Assembly (NCBI GenBank): GCA_017465025.1
Contig: JAFTXM010000110.1
Coordinates: forward strand, 1-45,695
Reading direction: 5' to 3'
DNA length: 45,695 nucleotides
From: Oscillospiraceae bacterium
GTDB lineage: Bacteria > Bacillota > Clostridia > Oscillospirales > Oscillospiraceae
The notes below the pieces were generated by a model. It made no database searches, was not told the origin of the DNA, and saw only the letters and a program-made list of their open reading frames with translations. The translations under genes were made by a program, and so were the position numbers. Shown piece by piece: positions 1 through 5,848 of this stretch (positions are counted from its first letter, which is position 1; each line of letters opens with the position of its first letter).

Positions 1-462
1 CAACTGATCGCTAATACGATAGGCAAACGCTATTATATTGCCACGATGCGCCCCTTTACCGAGGACAACCATCGTCGAATTGAAAAGCACCGAGCGCAAA
101 GACAAGGGCTTGGTTTTGATACACTTGAGTGTCCCTATCAAGTTGGAAATGCGCTGGTTTCATCAGGTGGAGTTGTTCTTTTAGAGGATGTTTCCAATCT
201 GCTGGCCAATGCAATGTTTGAAAAAGGCGGCGACCCTGACAGTGTACTTCACGACATTTGTGTCTTGGCTGACCGCTGTAAAATTCTTGTTGCCGTTACA
301 ATCTCAGATTTGAAAGATGATGGTTACGACGAAGAAACTGTAGCCTACATCAACGGCCTAAATAAAATCAATCAGAAACTGTTTGATAAAGCATCGGTTG
401 CTATATCAATGCAGGAAGGAACTCCTGTATATCAAAAAGGTGATGCCCATGTTCTTATTTGA
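1..462 (+). CDS. cobU: Bifunctional adenosylcobinamide kinase / adenosylcobinamide-phosphate guanylyltransferase, 5' partial
   Basis: CobU phosphorylates adenosylcobinamide and transfers GMP to it, giving AdoCbi-GDP in the cytoplasmic nucleotide-loop assembly branch of B12 synthesis. The reading frame is open from base 1, so the N-terminus with the P-loop lies outside the window. What remains starts with GKRYYIATMRPF and RIEKHRAQR, the conserved segment holding the guanylated histidine region, followed by the LLEDVSNLLANAMF and LADRCKILVAVT segments typical of the family C-terminus. An internal ATG at 46 is not the true start, because conserved CobU sequence precedes it. The stop overlaps the cobS start, so the two are probably translationally coupled. 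The identity is confident; the missing N-terminus cannot be judged. Confidence 0.9.
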   Translation, partial: QLIANTIGKRYYIATMRPFTEDNHRRIEKHRAQRQGLGFDTLECPYQVGNALVSSGGVVLLEDVSNLLANAMFEKGGDPDSVLHDICVLADRCKILVAVTISDLKDDGYDEETVAYINGLNKINQKLFDKASVAISMQEGTPVYQKGDAHVLI

Positions 463-1213
463 ATCGCTCTTAGTAGCTATGTCTACATACAGTGTTATTC
501 CGGTTCCTCAGTTTGAATGGAATGACAGGAATATGAAATACGCAATATGCTTTTTCCCTGCAGTCGGTATCTTTTGCGGCACTGCACTATGGGGATGGTC
601 TGCACTGGCAGACTCGCTGGGAATCGGTGGTTTTTTCTTTGCTATGATAGCGACCTGCCTGCCACTTCTTATTACCGGTGGCATCCACATGGATGGTTAT
701 ATGGATTCAGTAGATGCATTGGCTTCGCATCAATCACGCGAACGCAAACTTGAGATTTTGAAAGATCCCAACTGCGGAGCTTTTGCGGTTATCTATTGTG
801 GAGTCTATCTATTGATCTACGCAGGTTTGATACATGAATTATTCACGGCAAATTACATCCTTGTCATTTGCCCGACCTTTGTTTTGTCAAGAACGCTTTC
901 CGCTCTGTGCGCTGTAAATATGCCAAATGCGAGAAAAGCGGGAATGTTGTGCGCTTACACGAAAAACACGGAAAAGCGCACTGCAACAATAGCTCTGATT
1001 GCAGTTTTGATAATTAGCGGAGCCGCCGTTGTCCTGTTATCCCCAATCATCGGAGGAATTACCGTGCTATTTGCAATCGCATCTGTCTTGCTTTATCACC
1101 GCGTGTCCATGAAACAATTCGGAGGTGTTACCGGAGATACTTCTGGCTTCTTCCTGCAAATCTGTGAGCTGGCCTGTTTGATTGGTGCCTGGATCGGAGT
1201 GCGTTTCATATGA
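449..1213 (+). CDS. cobS: Adenosylcobinamide-GDP ribazoletransferase (cobalamin synthase)
   Basis: An integral membrane enzyme that joins AdoCbi-GDP to alpha-ribazole (or its phosphate) in the last steps of cobalamin synthesis. The protein is about 254 residues with several hydrophobic segments. It carries the family's acidic metal-binding motif HMDGYMDSVDA around residues 81-90 (Asp82, Asp86), and a GDTSG segment near the C-terminus. I chose ATG 449 because AAGG at 437-440 then has 8-nt spacing; ATG 443 is also in frame but too close to that site. The gene overlaps cobU by 14 bp and the next gene by 4 bp (ATGA). Base composition is AT-richer than the core genes beyond 5.8 kb, as for the rest of the left end. 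Confidence 0.92.
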   Translation: MFLFESLLVAMSTYSVIPVPQFEWNDRNMKYAICFFPAVGIFCGTALWGWSALADSLGIGGFFFAMIATCLPLLITGGIHMDGYMDSVDALASHQSRERKLEILKDPNCGAFAVIYCGVYLLIYAGLIHELFTANYILVICPTFVLSRTLSALCAVNMPNARKAGMLCAYTKNTEKRTATIALIAVLIISGAAVVLLSPIIGGITVLFAIASVLLYHRVSMKQFGGVTGDTSGFFLQICELACLIGAWIGVRFI

Positions 1214-1776
1214 TTCAACTTATATTCATTCGCCATGGAGCAACGGCTGGAAATCTTGAAAAGCGATATATTGGCAGCACAGATGAACCCCTGTGTGATA
1301 TTGGCAACGTTCAAGTGAAGGCTTTAAGAAAAGAACATCTTCGAGCAGACTTTCTTTATGTAAGCCCCATGCTTAGAACGCGCCAAACCGCCGAGCTGCT
1401 ATTTCCAGAAATGTTCCATACCATTGTGGAGGATTTTCGGGAGACAAATTTTGGCCTGTTTGAGGGCAAGACAGCTGGAGAACTGTCCGACTGCTCCGAA
1501 TACCAGGCGTGGGTAGAATCGATGTGTCTTGCGCCTATTCCCGAAGGAGAAAGTGTTGTTGAGTTCAAATCCAGATGTTGCGCAGCTTTTGAGACAATCA
1601 TTAAAAGCCTCCCGGACAATTCATGTGCGGCTTTTGTTGTACATGGCGGAGTAATCATGTCTATTCTGGAAGCCTATGCTCATCCGAAGAAAGGATTTTA
1701 CGACTATCATATTCAAAACGGAAAATACCTGATGTGCTATTTTGATGAATATCTCCGTGTGGTAGAAACCAATTAA
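1210..1776 (+). CDS. cobC: Histidine phosphatase, CobC-like alpha-ribazole phosphatase
   Basis: A histidine-phosphatase-superfamily protein of 188 residues. The N-terminal IFIRHGATAGN contains the RHG signature with the phosphorylated His at residue 9, and VVHGGVIMS supplies the second catalytic His at about 145. In this position it most likely dephosphorylates alpha-ribazole-5'-phosphate or adenosylcobalamin-phosphate. The start ATG overlaps the cobS stop (ATGA), which fits a coupled cobU-cobS-cobC operon. The superfamily is certain. The substrate is inferred from the neighbours, since related phosphatases (phosphoglycerate mutase-like) share the same motifs. Confidence 0.85.
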   Translation: MIQLIFIRHGATAGNLEKRYIGSTDEPLCDIGNVQVKALRKEHLRADFLYVSPMLRTRQTAELLFPEMFHTIVEDFRETNFGLFEGKTAGELSDCSEYQAWVESMCLAPIPEGESVVEFKSRCCAAFETIIKSLPDNSCAAFVVHGGVIMSILEAYAHPKKGFYDYHIQNGKYLMCYFDEYLRVVETN

Positions 1777-1803
1777 CATCAAAAAACAAGCTTAAGATAA
1801 GTT

Positions 1804-2013
1804 GATCATTACTTTAACTACATAGTCGGCTCACTGCTTGGGCTTTTTCCCTCTGTGCTCGCCTTCAGCGTGATTGGGGAATATCTGTCAGCCCCCGCAT
1901 CCGCGCAGTTTATAGGCGCTACGGCGCTTAAGCTTTCTCTCCCGCTGCTTGCGCTACTCGGAAGCGGTTTGTGGAAGAAAAGCTTAGCCCCAAAACAATA
2001 CTATAAATTCTAA
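1804..2013 (+). pseudogene. 5'-truncated TVP38/TMEM64 (VTT-domain) membrane protein fragment
   Basis: A 69-codon open stretch with an in-frame stop immediately upstream (1798-1800) and no start codon. It translates to HYFNYIVGSLLGLFPSVLAF followed by a second hydrophobic segment and a basic tail, ending at TAA 2011. This resembles the C-terminal third of TVP38/TMEM64-family membrane proteins (a LLG-x-LP/FPS-x-AF pattern before the last helix). Only the 3' end remains, placed 27 bp after the cobC stop, so a deletion or insertion junction falls at about 1777-1803. The family call is from memory of the motif, and no function is expected. Confidence 0.6.
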
Positions 2014-2060
2014 AGGCCATAAAACAGACCTCGGATTATGTCTGTTTTTATGGCCTTTTA
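2012..2060. terminator. Long hairpin terminator after the truncated membrane-protein gene
   Basis: The arms AAAGGCCATAAAACAGAC (2012-2029) and GTCTGTTTTTATGGCCTTT (2040-2058) pair almost completely around a 10-nt loop and are followed by a T-rich tract. It overlaps the stop codon of the fragment and probably was that gene's native terminator. Confidence 0.8.
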
Positions 2061-2069
2061 TTATTTGCA

Positions 2070-2222
2070 CACTAGTTTTGGGGGGGATTATAAAAATTAC
2101 CCTTTTTATGCGTGGTAATAGTAAAGAGGTGAAATGTTTTTCACAGTGAAAAATATTTGTTAGACCTGTTTGTCAGCTTTTATCAAAATTGCACTAATTA
2201 TACAATATTATCACTAGTTTTG
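2070..2222. repeat. Direct repeat CACTAGTTTTG at both ends of a gene-less AT-rich stretch
   Basis: CACTAGTTTTG occurs at 2070-2080 and again at 2212-2222, 142 bp apart, in the gene-less region between the terminator and the sigma-like gene. A related CTACTAGTTT lies at about 3274-3283. It could mark an old element boundary or duplicated regulatory DNA. No role is shown. Confidence 0.35.
2132..2158. repeat. 27-bp palindrome, copy 1 of 3
   Basis: AAATGTTTTTCAC and GTGAAAAATATTT surround a single central A; the arms match at 12 of 13 positions. It lies about 130 bp upstream of the sigma-like gene. Closely related palindromes lie at 3000-3026 and 3291-3317. Candidate operator or processing site of the integrative element. 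Confidence 0.75.
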
Positions 2223-2292
2223 CGAAAACTCGAGCATTATGCCCTGAAATTGTAGTTGGTAAATAGAACGACAAAAGAAAGAGAGATTTTCT

Positions 2293-2721
2293 ATGACTAC
2301 ACAGAAAATGGCAGAACACAAAAGATACACTTTCGAAGTATTCTGTAAAACGGTTTTAAGAAACAAGGCACGGAATATACATAAAAAACTAAATAGAATT
2401 GAACAACGCGAGGTTCTGTTTTCGGATATGCCCGCAGAACTTGAAGCAATGCTATGTCGCGAAGATGACTATGATTTAACGGTTCGCATTCCAATTAAGT
2501 CTAATGGCAAGAAATTTTTTGTTGAAAATAAAGCTCTTGCTGCTGCATTAACAATTTTACTTCCCAAGTATAGAGAGGTGCTATATCTTAGCTATTTTAT
2601 GGAGCACAGCGACAGCGAAATTTCACAGTTATTAGACATACCAGTGAGTACAGTGAACAACCGAAGAATGAGCGCAATAAAGCGTCTGAGAGAGAAAATG
2701 AGGTCAGAGGATGAAAACTAA
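2293..2721 (+). CDS. Sigma-70-like regulatory protein of an integrative element
   Basis: A 142-residue protein whose C-terminal half (about 86-137) reads like sigma region 4 with a helix-turn-helix: LLPKYREVLYLSYF, DSEISQLLDIPVSTVNNR, then a basic helix AIKRLREKM. The N-terminal half is basic and lacks clear region 2 sequence. Proteins of this size and layout, followed by a small overlapping HTH gene, are typical of Tn916/Tn1549-type conjugative elements, where they regulate transfer or excision. An AG-rich AAAGAAAGAGAG ribosome site precedes ATG 2293. The stop overlaps the next start. Composition is AT-rich like the rest of the element. Confidence 0.8.
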   Translation: MTTQKMAEHKRYTFEVFCKTVLRNKARNIHKKLNRIEQREVLFSDMPAELEAMLCREDDYDLTVRIPIKSNGKKFFVENKALAAALTILLPKYREVLYLSYFMEHSDSEISQLLDIPVSTVNNRRMSAIKRLREKMRSEDEN

Positions 2722-2941
2722 ACTGCTACCTTATGAAACTATATACGATGCTGTAAACGGCGACAGTGAGGCCACATTATGCGTTCTTAAGCACTTTGAG
2801 GCATACATAAACACACTGTCTAGACGAAAAAGAGTGACTCAGAATGGTATCCCATATTGGGAGCCGGATGAAGATATAAAGCGTGAGCTTGAAATAGAGC
2901 TTATAACCAAGCTTTCAAGATTTAACTGTTTGGACGGGTAA
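2711..2941 (+). CDS. Small helix-turn-helix protein of an integrative element
   Basis: A 76-residue protein: LPYETIYDAVNGDSEATLCV, then LKHFEAYINTLSRRKR, then a C-terminal DEDIKRELEIELITKLSRF. This matches the helix-turn-helix-domain proteins that accompany the sigma-like gene in Firmicute conjugative elements; the IxxAVxGDxEAxxxVLxHFExYI pattern is characteristic. Its ATG lies inside the 3' end of the sigma-like gene (11-bp overlap), so the two are co-translated. Its exact DNA target is unknown. A hairpin at 2950-2984 immediately follows the stop. Confidence 0.8.
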   Translation: MKTKLLPYETIYDAVNGDSEATLCVLKHFEAYINTLSRRKRVTQNGIPYWEPDEDIKRELEIELITKLSRFNCLDG

Positions 2942-2949
2942 TTCCCGTT

Positions 2950-2984
2950 CACAGGAACATATCAGCTTATGGTGTGTTCCTGTG
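2950..2984. terminator. Hairpin after the sigma/HTH gene pair
   Basis: CACAGGAACA (2950-2959) pairs perfectly with TGTTCCTGTG (2975-2984), just after the HTH stop. There is no strong T tract, so it may be an attenuator or mRNA-stabilising hairpin rather than a classic terminator. Confidence 0.55.
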
Positions 2985-2999
2985 AGCTGGAATACAGCT

Positions 3000-3026
3000 A
3001 AATGTTTTTCACCATGAAAAACATTT
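3000..3026. repeat. 27-bp palindrome, copy 2 of 3
   Basis: Perfect 12-bp arms AAATGTTTTTCA and TGAAAAACATTT around a CCA centre, 59 bp after the HTH stop. It is the best-conserved of the three related palindromes. Confidence 0.8.
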
Positions 3027-3039
3027 TTACAACTGAATA

Positions 3040-3265
3040 GGGCAACCGGATACGATACACAGTACGGAGCCAGGCGGTGGGTGCGCTTGCGATCAACACC
3101 AACACCGTAATGCAACCTTGGCAGAGAAGCGGGCGAAGATGTACTTGTGGCAATGATGATACTTGCGCTGGCTACACGTCACAGAGTAGAGCGCCCCGCC
3201 ATGAGCATGGAGGGAGGCCGAAGACCTATGGAGCGGTTTTGCTGACCGCCGTCCGACTTACCTTT
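3040..3265. other. GC-rich block inside AT-rich element, no convincing gene
   Basis: About 225 bp, clearly GC-richer than the DNA on both sides and bounded by palindromes 2 and 3. A 70-codon frame starting at ATG 3077 and a second frame ending at TGA 3243-3245 are both open, but neither has a ribosome site or a recognisable domain. Short pairings are visible, for example GCGGT with ACCGC at about 3233-3249. It could be a decayed coding fragment or a structured RNA carried by the element. I cannot tell which. Confidence 0.4.
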
Positions 3266-3290
3266 GAGAAAATATCTACTAGTTTATAAG

Positions 3291-3317
3291 AAATTTTTTT
3301 CACGATGAAAATCATTT
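3291..3317. repeat. 27-bp palindrome, copy 3 of 3, upstream of the TnpW-like gene
   Basis: AAATTTTTTTCA and TGAAAATCATTT around a CGA centre; 10 of 12 arm positions pair. It ends one base before the AGGAG ribosome site (3319-3323) of the small gene at 3332, well placed to control it. Confidence 0.7.
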
Positions 3318-3331
3318 TAGGAGATACTATA

Positions 3332-3463
3332 ATGTCGGATCGAGAAGAAGTAGTTTATATTGATAATTATATTATTGTGCTTCGGTTTTCTGAAGAACCT
3401 ACTGCAGGGAAAATGGATCAAATAAAAGAAACTTTGCTAGGTGGGACGAATATGGGAAAATAG
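3332..3463 (+). CDS. Small TnpW-like transposon protein
   Basis: A 43-residue gene with a good ribosome site (AGGAG about 8 nt before ATG). The core EVVYIDNYIIVLRFSEEP followed by KMDQIKETLL resembles the short TnpW proteins encoded next to large serine recombinases in Tn4451-like elements: a strand-rich start, then a V-x-FSE segment, then a helix. Its place directly before the recombinase fits. The function of TnpW is not well established. The call rests on pattern and position, and the protein is shorter than some family members. Confidence 0.5.
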   Translation: MSDREEVVYIDNYIIVLRFSEEPTAGKMDQIKETLLGGTNMGK

Positions 3464-3537
3464 AGCTAAAAGTTGCAAAATTTGACGAAATATGAGAAAA
3501 TAATAATGGTAATGTACCTTGAAAAATAAATAATAGG

Positions 3538-3567
3538 ACATACACCATTTTCGGGAAAGGTGTATGT
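3538..3567 (+). promoter_or_regulatory. Inverted repeat abutting the recombinase start codon
   Basis: ACATACACC (3538-3546) pairs perfectly with GGTGTATGT (3559-3567), and the recombinase ATG begins at 3568. The likely ribosome site (GGGAAAGG, 3553-3560) lies in the loop and 3' arm. The hairpin could limit translation of the recombinase, or be a recombinase or regulator binding site next to the gene. Confidence 0.6.
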
Positions 3568-5148
3568 ATGAGTAATAAAAGAGTCTATTGCTTATATAGA
3601 GTATCGACTATAGGTCAGGTTGAGAAGAATGATATTCCGATGCAAAAAGAATGCTGCAGGGAGTTCGTCGATAATCAATCAGAGTGGACTATAATAAAAG
3701 AAATTTATGAAAAAGGGGTTTCAGGGTTTAAGCTGTCGGCCAAAGAACGAGATGCTATACAAGAGATACAAAGAGATGCAATACAAGGAAAATTTGATGT
3801 CTTGCTTGTGTTTATGTTTGATAGACTTGGCAGGAGAGATGATGAAACTCCCTTTATTGTAGAATGGTTTGTACAGAATGGGATTGAAGTATGGAGTGCT
3901 ACAGAGGGGCAACAAAGATTCGATAATCATGTCGACAAACTATTAAATTACATTAGGTATTGGCAGGCATCAGGGGAAAGCATAAAAACTTCAGTGCGAG
4001 TTAAGACACGTCTTGAGCAGTTAACAGAGAAAGGATTGTTTACTGGCGGTATTGTTCCGTATGGCTATCGACTAGAATGTTTAGGCAGGACTAATAAAAG
4101 AAATAAGCCGGTAAATGATCTTGTAATTGATGATGATGCAGCTCAAATCATTCGCTTGATATTCGATAAGTATGTCAATGAGGGGTATGGAGCACAAAGA
4201 CTAAGCCGTTACCTTTCGGAGAATAGGATATTCAAAGCCGATGGAAGTAATTTTCCCAATACTTCAATAAACAGAATAATAAAAAATAAACTTTATATTG
4301 GGATTATTCACAATGGGGAAGTGGAATCTGAAATCATTCCTGAACTACAGATCATTGACCCTAAGCAATTTTACAGAGCACAACAAATCATGGAAAGCAG
4401 AACAAAAAATCATAGCGATGTACCTCTTAATACAAAAAGTCGAGCATTGCTAGTTGGTAATGTGTTTTGTGGCCATTGCCGCAATAGGCTAACATTGACC
4501 ACGAGTGGTAGACGCAGAGTTAATAAAGAGGGGATTGTAATTGAGGATATTAGACCTAGATATCAATGCCATTATAAAGTTCGGCACCCCGGTGAGTGTG
4601 AAGGACAGTCAGGTTACGGTGTTAAAAAACTTGATGGAATAATAGACAAGCTTATTAGGATGCAATTTTCTAAAATCTGTGCATCACTATGCGCTGATTT
4701 TATAAGAGCACAGCACGAAAAAAATATAGGATTGGCTCAAGCAAAACTTAGGGCTGCTAAGATTAACCTCATTGAAAAACAAAAGGAATTGGCTGATTAT
4801 CAGGCGGAAACAATAAAAGTAATTCGTGGGGAAAGCAAGCTTGATGCAGAACTGTTGAATGCTCTTTTTGCTCAGACAAAAGCGGAAGTTGATAAACTGA
4901 GCGAGGATGTCAATTTGTTTCAAATTGAATATGAAGAGGTGCTTAATTCAAGTGCTATTGAATCCGAAGAATATGGGAAAATACTTAGTTGGGCGGATCT
5001 GTATGATGGATGTTCATTTGAAGCAAAGAAAATGATTGCAGCACAATTTATAAAAGCAGTGTATGTACATAGAGACTATAAGCTTGAAGTTGAGTTCAAT
5101 GTGGGGTTTGACGAATTCAAAAAGTTAACCCTTAATTACGATGCTTAG
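3568..5148 (+). CDS. Large serine recombinase (site-specific integrase)
   Basis: A 526-residue recombinase of the TndX/TnpX type. The N-terminal resolvase domain (about 1-150) has YCLYRVST with the nucleophilic Ser13, and VFMFDRLGRRDDE, the conserved D-R-L-x-R segment. A recombinase domain follows (GGIVPYGYRL at about 162, then DAAQIIRLIFDKY). Next comes a Cys-rich zinc ribbon (FCGHC, later YQCHY and GECEG), then a long coiled coil (about 390-465), the usual order for this family. It would cut and rejoin DNA to integrate and excise the element. The gene is intact and AT-rich. It converges on tRNA-Ala, separated by a hairpin. Serine integrases do not usually target tRNA genes, so the tRNA need not be its attachment site. 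Confidence 0.93.
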   Translation: MSNKRVYCLYRVSTIGQVEKNDIPMQKECCREFVDNQSEWTIIKEIYEKGVSGFKLSAKERDAIQEIQRDAIQGKFDVLLVFMFDRLGRRDDETPFIVEWFVQNGIEVWSATEGQQRFDNHVDKLLNYIRYWQASGESIKTSVRVKTRLEQLTEKGLFTGGIVPYGYRLECLGRTNKRNKPVNDLVIDDDAAQIIRLIFDKYVNEGYGAQRLSRYLSENRIFKADGSNFPNTSINRIIKNKLYIGIIHNGEVESEIIPELQIIDPKQFYRAQQIMESRTKNHSDVPLNTKSRALLVGNVFCGHCRNRLTLTTSGRRRVNKEGIVIEDIRPRYQCHYKVRHPGECEGQSGYGVKKLDGIIDKLIRMQFSKICASLCADFIRAQHEKNIGLAQAKLRAAKINLIEKQKELADYQAETIKVIRGESKLDAELLNALFAQTKAEVDKLSEDVNLFQIEYEEVLNSSAIESEEYGKILSWADLYDGCSFEAKKMIAAQFIKAVYVHRDYKLEVEFNVGFDEFKKLTLNYDA

Positions 5149-5183
5149 GGATGATGGGCATTGCGTTCGCAACCGGAATAAAA

Positions 5184-5224
5184 AAGTTCATGAAAAAGGA
5201 AAAAATAACCTTTTTCATGAACTT
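5184..5224 (-). terminator. Terminator of tRNA-Ala
   Basis: AAGTTCATGAAAAAGG (5184-5199) pairs perfectly with CCTTTTTCATGAACTT (5209-5224). Read on the minus strand, the hairpin starts at the tRNA 3' end and is followed by a T-rich run, so it terminates the tRNA transcript. It also separates the recombinase from the tRNA. Confidence 0.8.
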
Positions 5225-5299
5225 GGTGGACCCAATCGGGATCGAACCGACGACCTTACGGATGCGAACCGTACGCTCTCCCAGCTGAGCTATGGGCCC
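5224..5299 (-). tRNA. tRNA-Ala (anticodon CGC), CCA encoded
   Basis: A complete cloverleaf on the minus strand. The acceptor GGGCCCA pairs with TGGGTCC and includes the G3:U70 wobble that identifies tRNA-Ala, followed by A73 and an encoded CCA. The D arm is GCTCAGCTGGGAGAGC, the anticodon arm TACGG-TTCGCAT-CCGTA reads CGC, and the T arm contains GGTTCGATCC. The nearest minus-strand promoter is at 5450-5477, upstream of a partial copy of this gene, so the transcript should start there and run through that copy. Confidence 0.95.
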
Positions 5300-5376
5300 C
5301 TATATTAAATTAAAATGAGTATGTGAACGCAATGACTGACGAAGTGACCAACGGCCAATAGGAAAGTGACGGAAAC

Positions 5377-5411
5377 CGAACCGTACGCTCTCCCAGCTGA
5401 GCTATAGGCCC
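5377..5411 (-). pseudogene. Partial tRNA-Ala copy (5' half only)
   Basis: A 35-bp direct repeat of the tRNA 5' half, from the mature 5' end to the anticodon loop, matching 5265-5299 with one mismatch (GGGCCTA against GGGCCCA) and offset by exactly 112 bp. After the anticodon region the similarity stops abruptly, so it cannot form a tRNA. It lies between the promoter and the intact tRNA. It could be an integration scar or a decayed tandem tRNA. Confidence 0.85.
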
Positions 5412-5449
5412 AGATATTGACTTTGCGCCGCTCTTTTGACGGCCTGATT

Positions 5450-5477
5450 ATTATACCACATAATTTTCTCTTGTAAA
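5450..5477 (-). promoter_or_regulatory. Sigma-A-type promoter for tRNA-Ala
   Basis: On the minus strand, TTTACA (5477-5472) and TATAAT (5455-5450) are separated by 16 bp, immediately upstream of the partial tRNA copy and the intact tRNA. Confidence 0.75.
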
Positions 5478-5489
5478 GAAAAAATATCG

Positions 5490-5518
5490 TTGATTATATG
5501 ATTAGTTTGTAGTAAAAT
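5490..5518 (+). promoter_or_regulatory. Promoter of the SRP RNA (and probably dnaX)
   Basis: TTGATT (5490-5495), 17 bp, TAAAAT (5513-5518), with the expected start about 8-12 bp before the SRP RNA helix. It is divergent from the tRNA promoter. Confidence 0.7.
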
Positions 5519-5531
5519 ACCAACGTGGCTT

Positions 5532-5815
5532 TTGACAAGGCTGCACTAGTCGGGGAGCCAGCGGTGCCCTGTTGCCTGCAATCCGCTATAGCAGGGACGA
5601 ATTCCCGACCGAGGGTTTGTGCTGTGTCGTCTGACCCCGGTAAGCAGTGATGACGATCCGGTCTCGCGCAACGGAAACCCGTGAACCATGTCAGGCGGGG
5701 AACCGAGCAGCATTAAGCGGAGCTTTCCGTGTGCCGTGAGGCTGCCGGATCCGAGCCGGCTGCCGGCGTAACGGGCATAGCGCATTATTCGAAGTCGGGT
5801 GTGCAGTCTTGTCAA
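5532..5815 (+). ncRNA. ffs: Signal recognition particle RNA, large (Bacillus scRNA) type
   Basis: The 5' end TTGACAAGGCTGCAC pairs with the 3' end GTGCAGTCTTGTCAA (5801-5815), closing an RNA of about 280 nt. The conserved helix 8 is visible at about 5685-5715: ATGTCAGGC, a GGAA tetraloop, then GAGCAGCATTAAG, the Ffh-binding site. The length indicates the eukaryote-like form with an Alu domain found in Bacilli and Clostridia, not the short 4.5S form. Position directly before dnaX is the common Firmicute order. A run of eight T at 5825-5832 follows and may terminate it just ahead of dnaX. Confidence 0.93.
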
Positions 5816-5848
5816 GGGCCATAACTTTTTTTCGGGAGGAGGGAGAGC

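Noticed and set aside
46-462. cobU starting at ATG 46
   Set aside because: Conserved CobU sequence (TIGKRYYIAT) is in frame upstream of it and the frame is open to base 1, so the gene is truncated by the window edge.
3077-3289. 70-codon frame in the GC-rich block
   Set aside because: No ribosome site, no recognisable domain, and a second frame over the same bases looks equally open; recorded as a non-coding or decayed block instead.
3568-5299. tRNA-Ala as the proven attachment site of the serine recombinase
   Set aside because: Large serine recombinases rarely use tRNA genes and no matched att pair spanning the element is visible; the tRNA repeat spans only 112 bp.
5377-5411. Second functional tRNA-Ala
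   Set aside because: Only the 5' half is present; T arm and acceptor 3' strand are missing.
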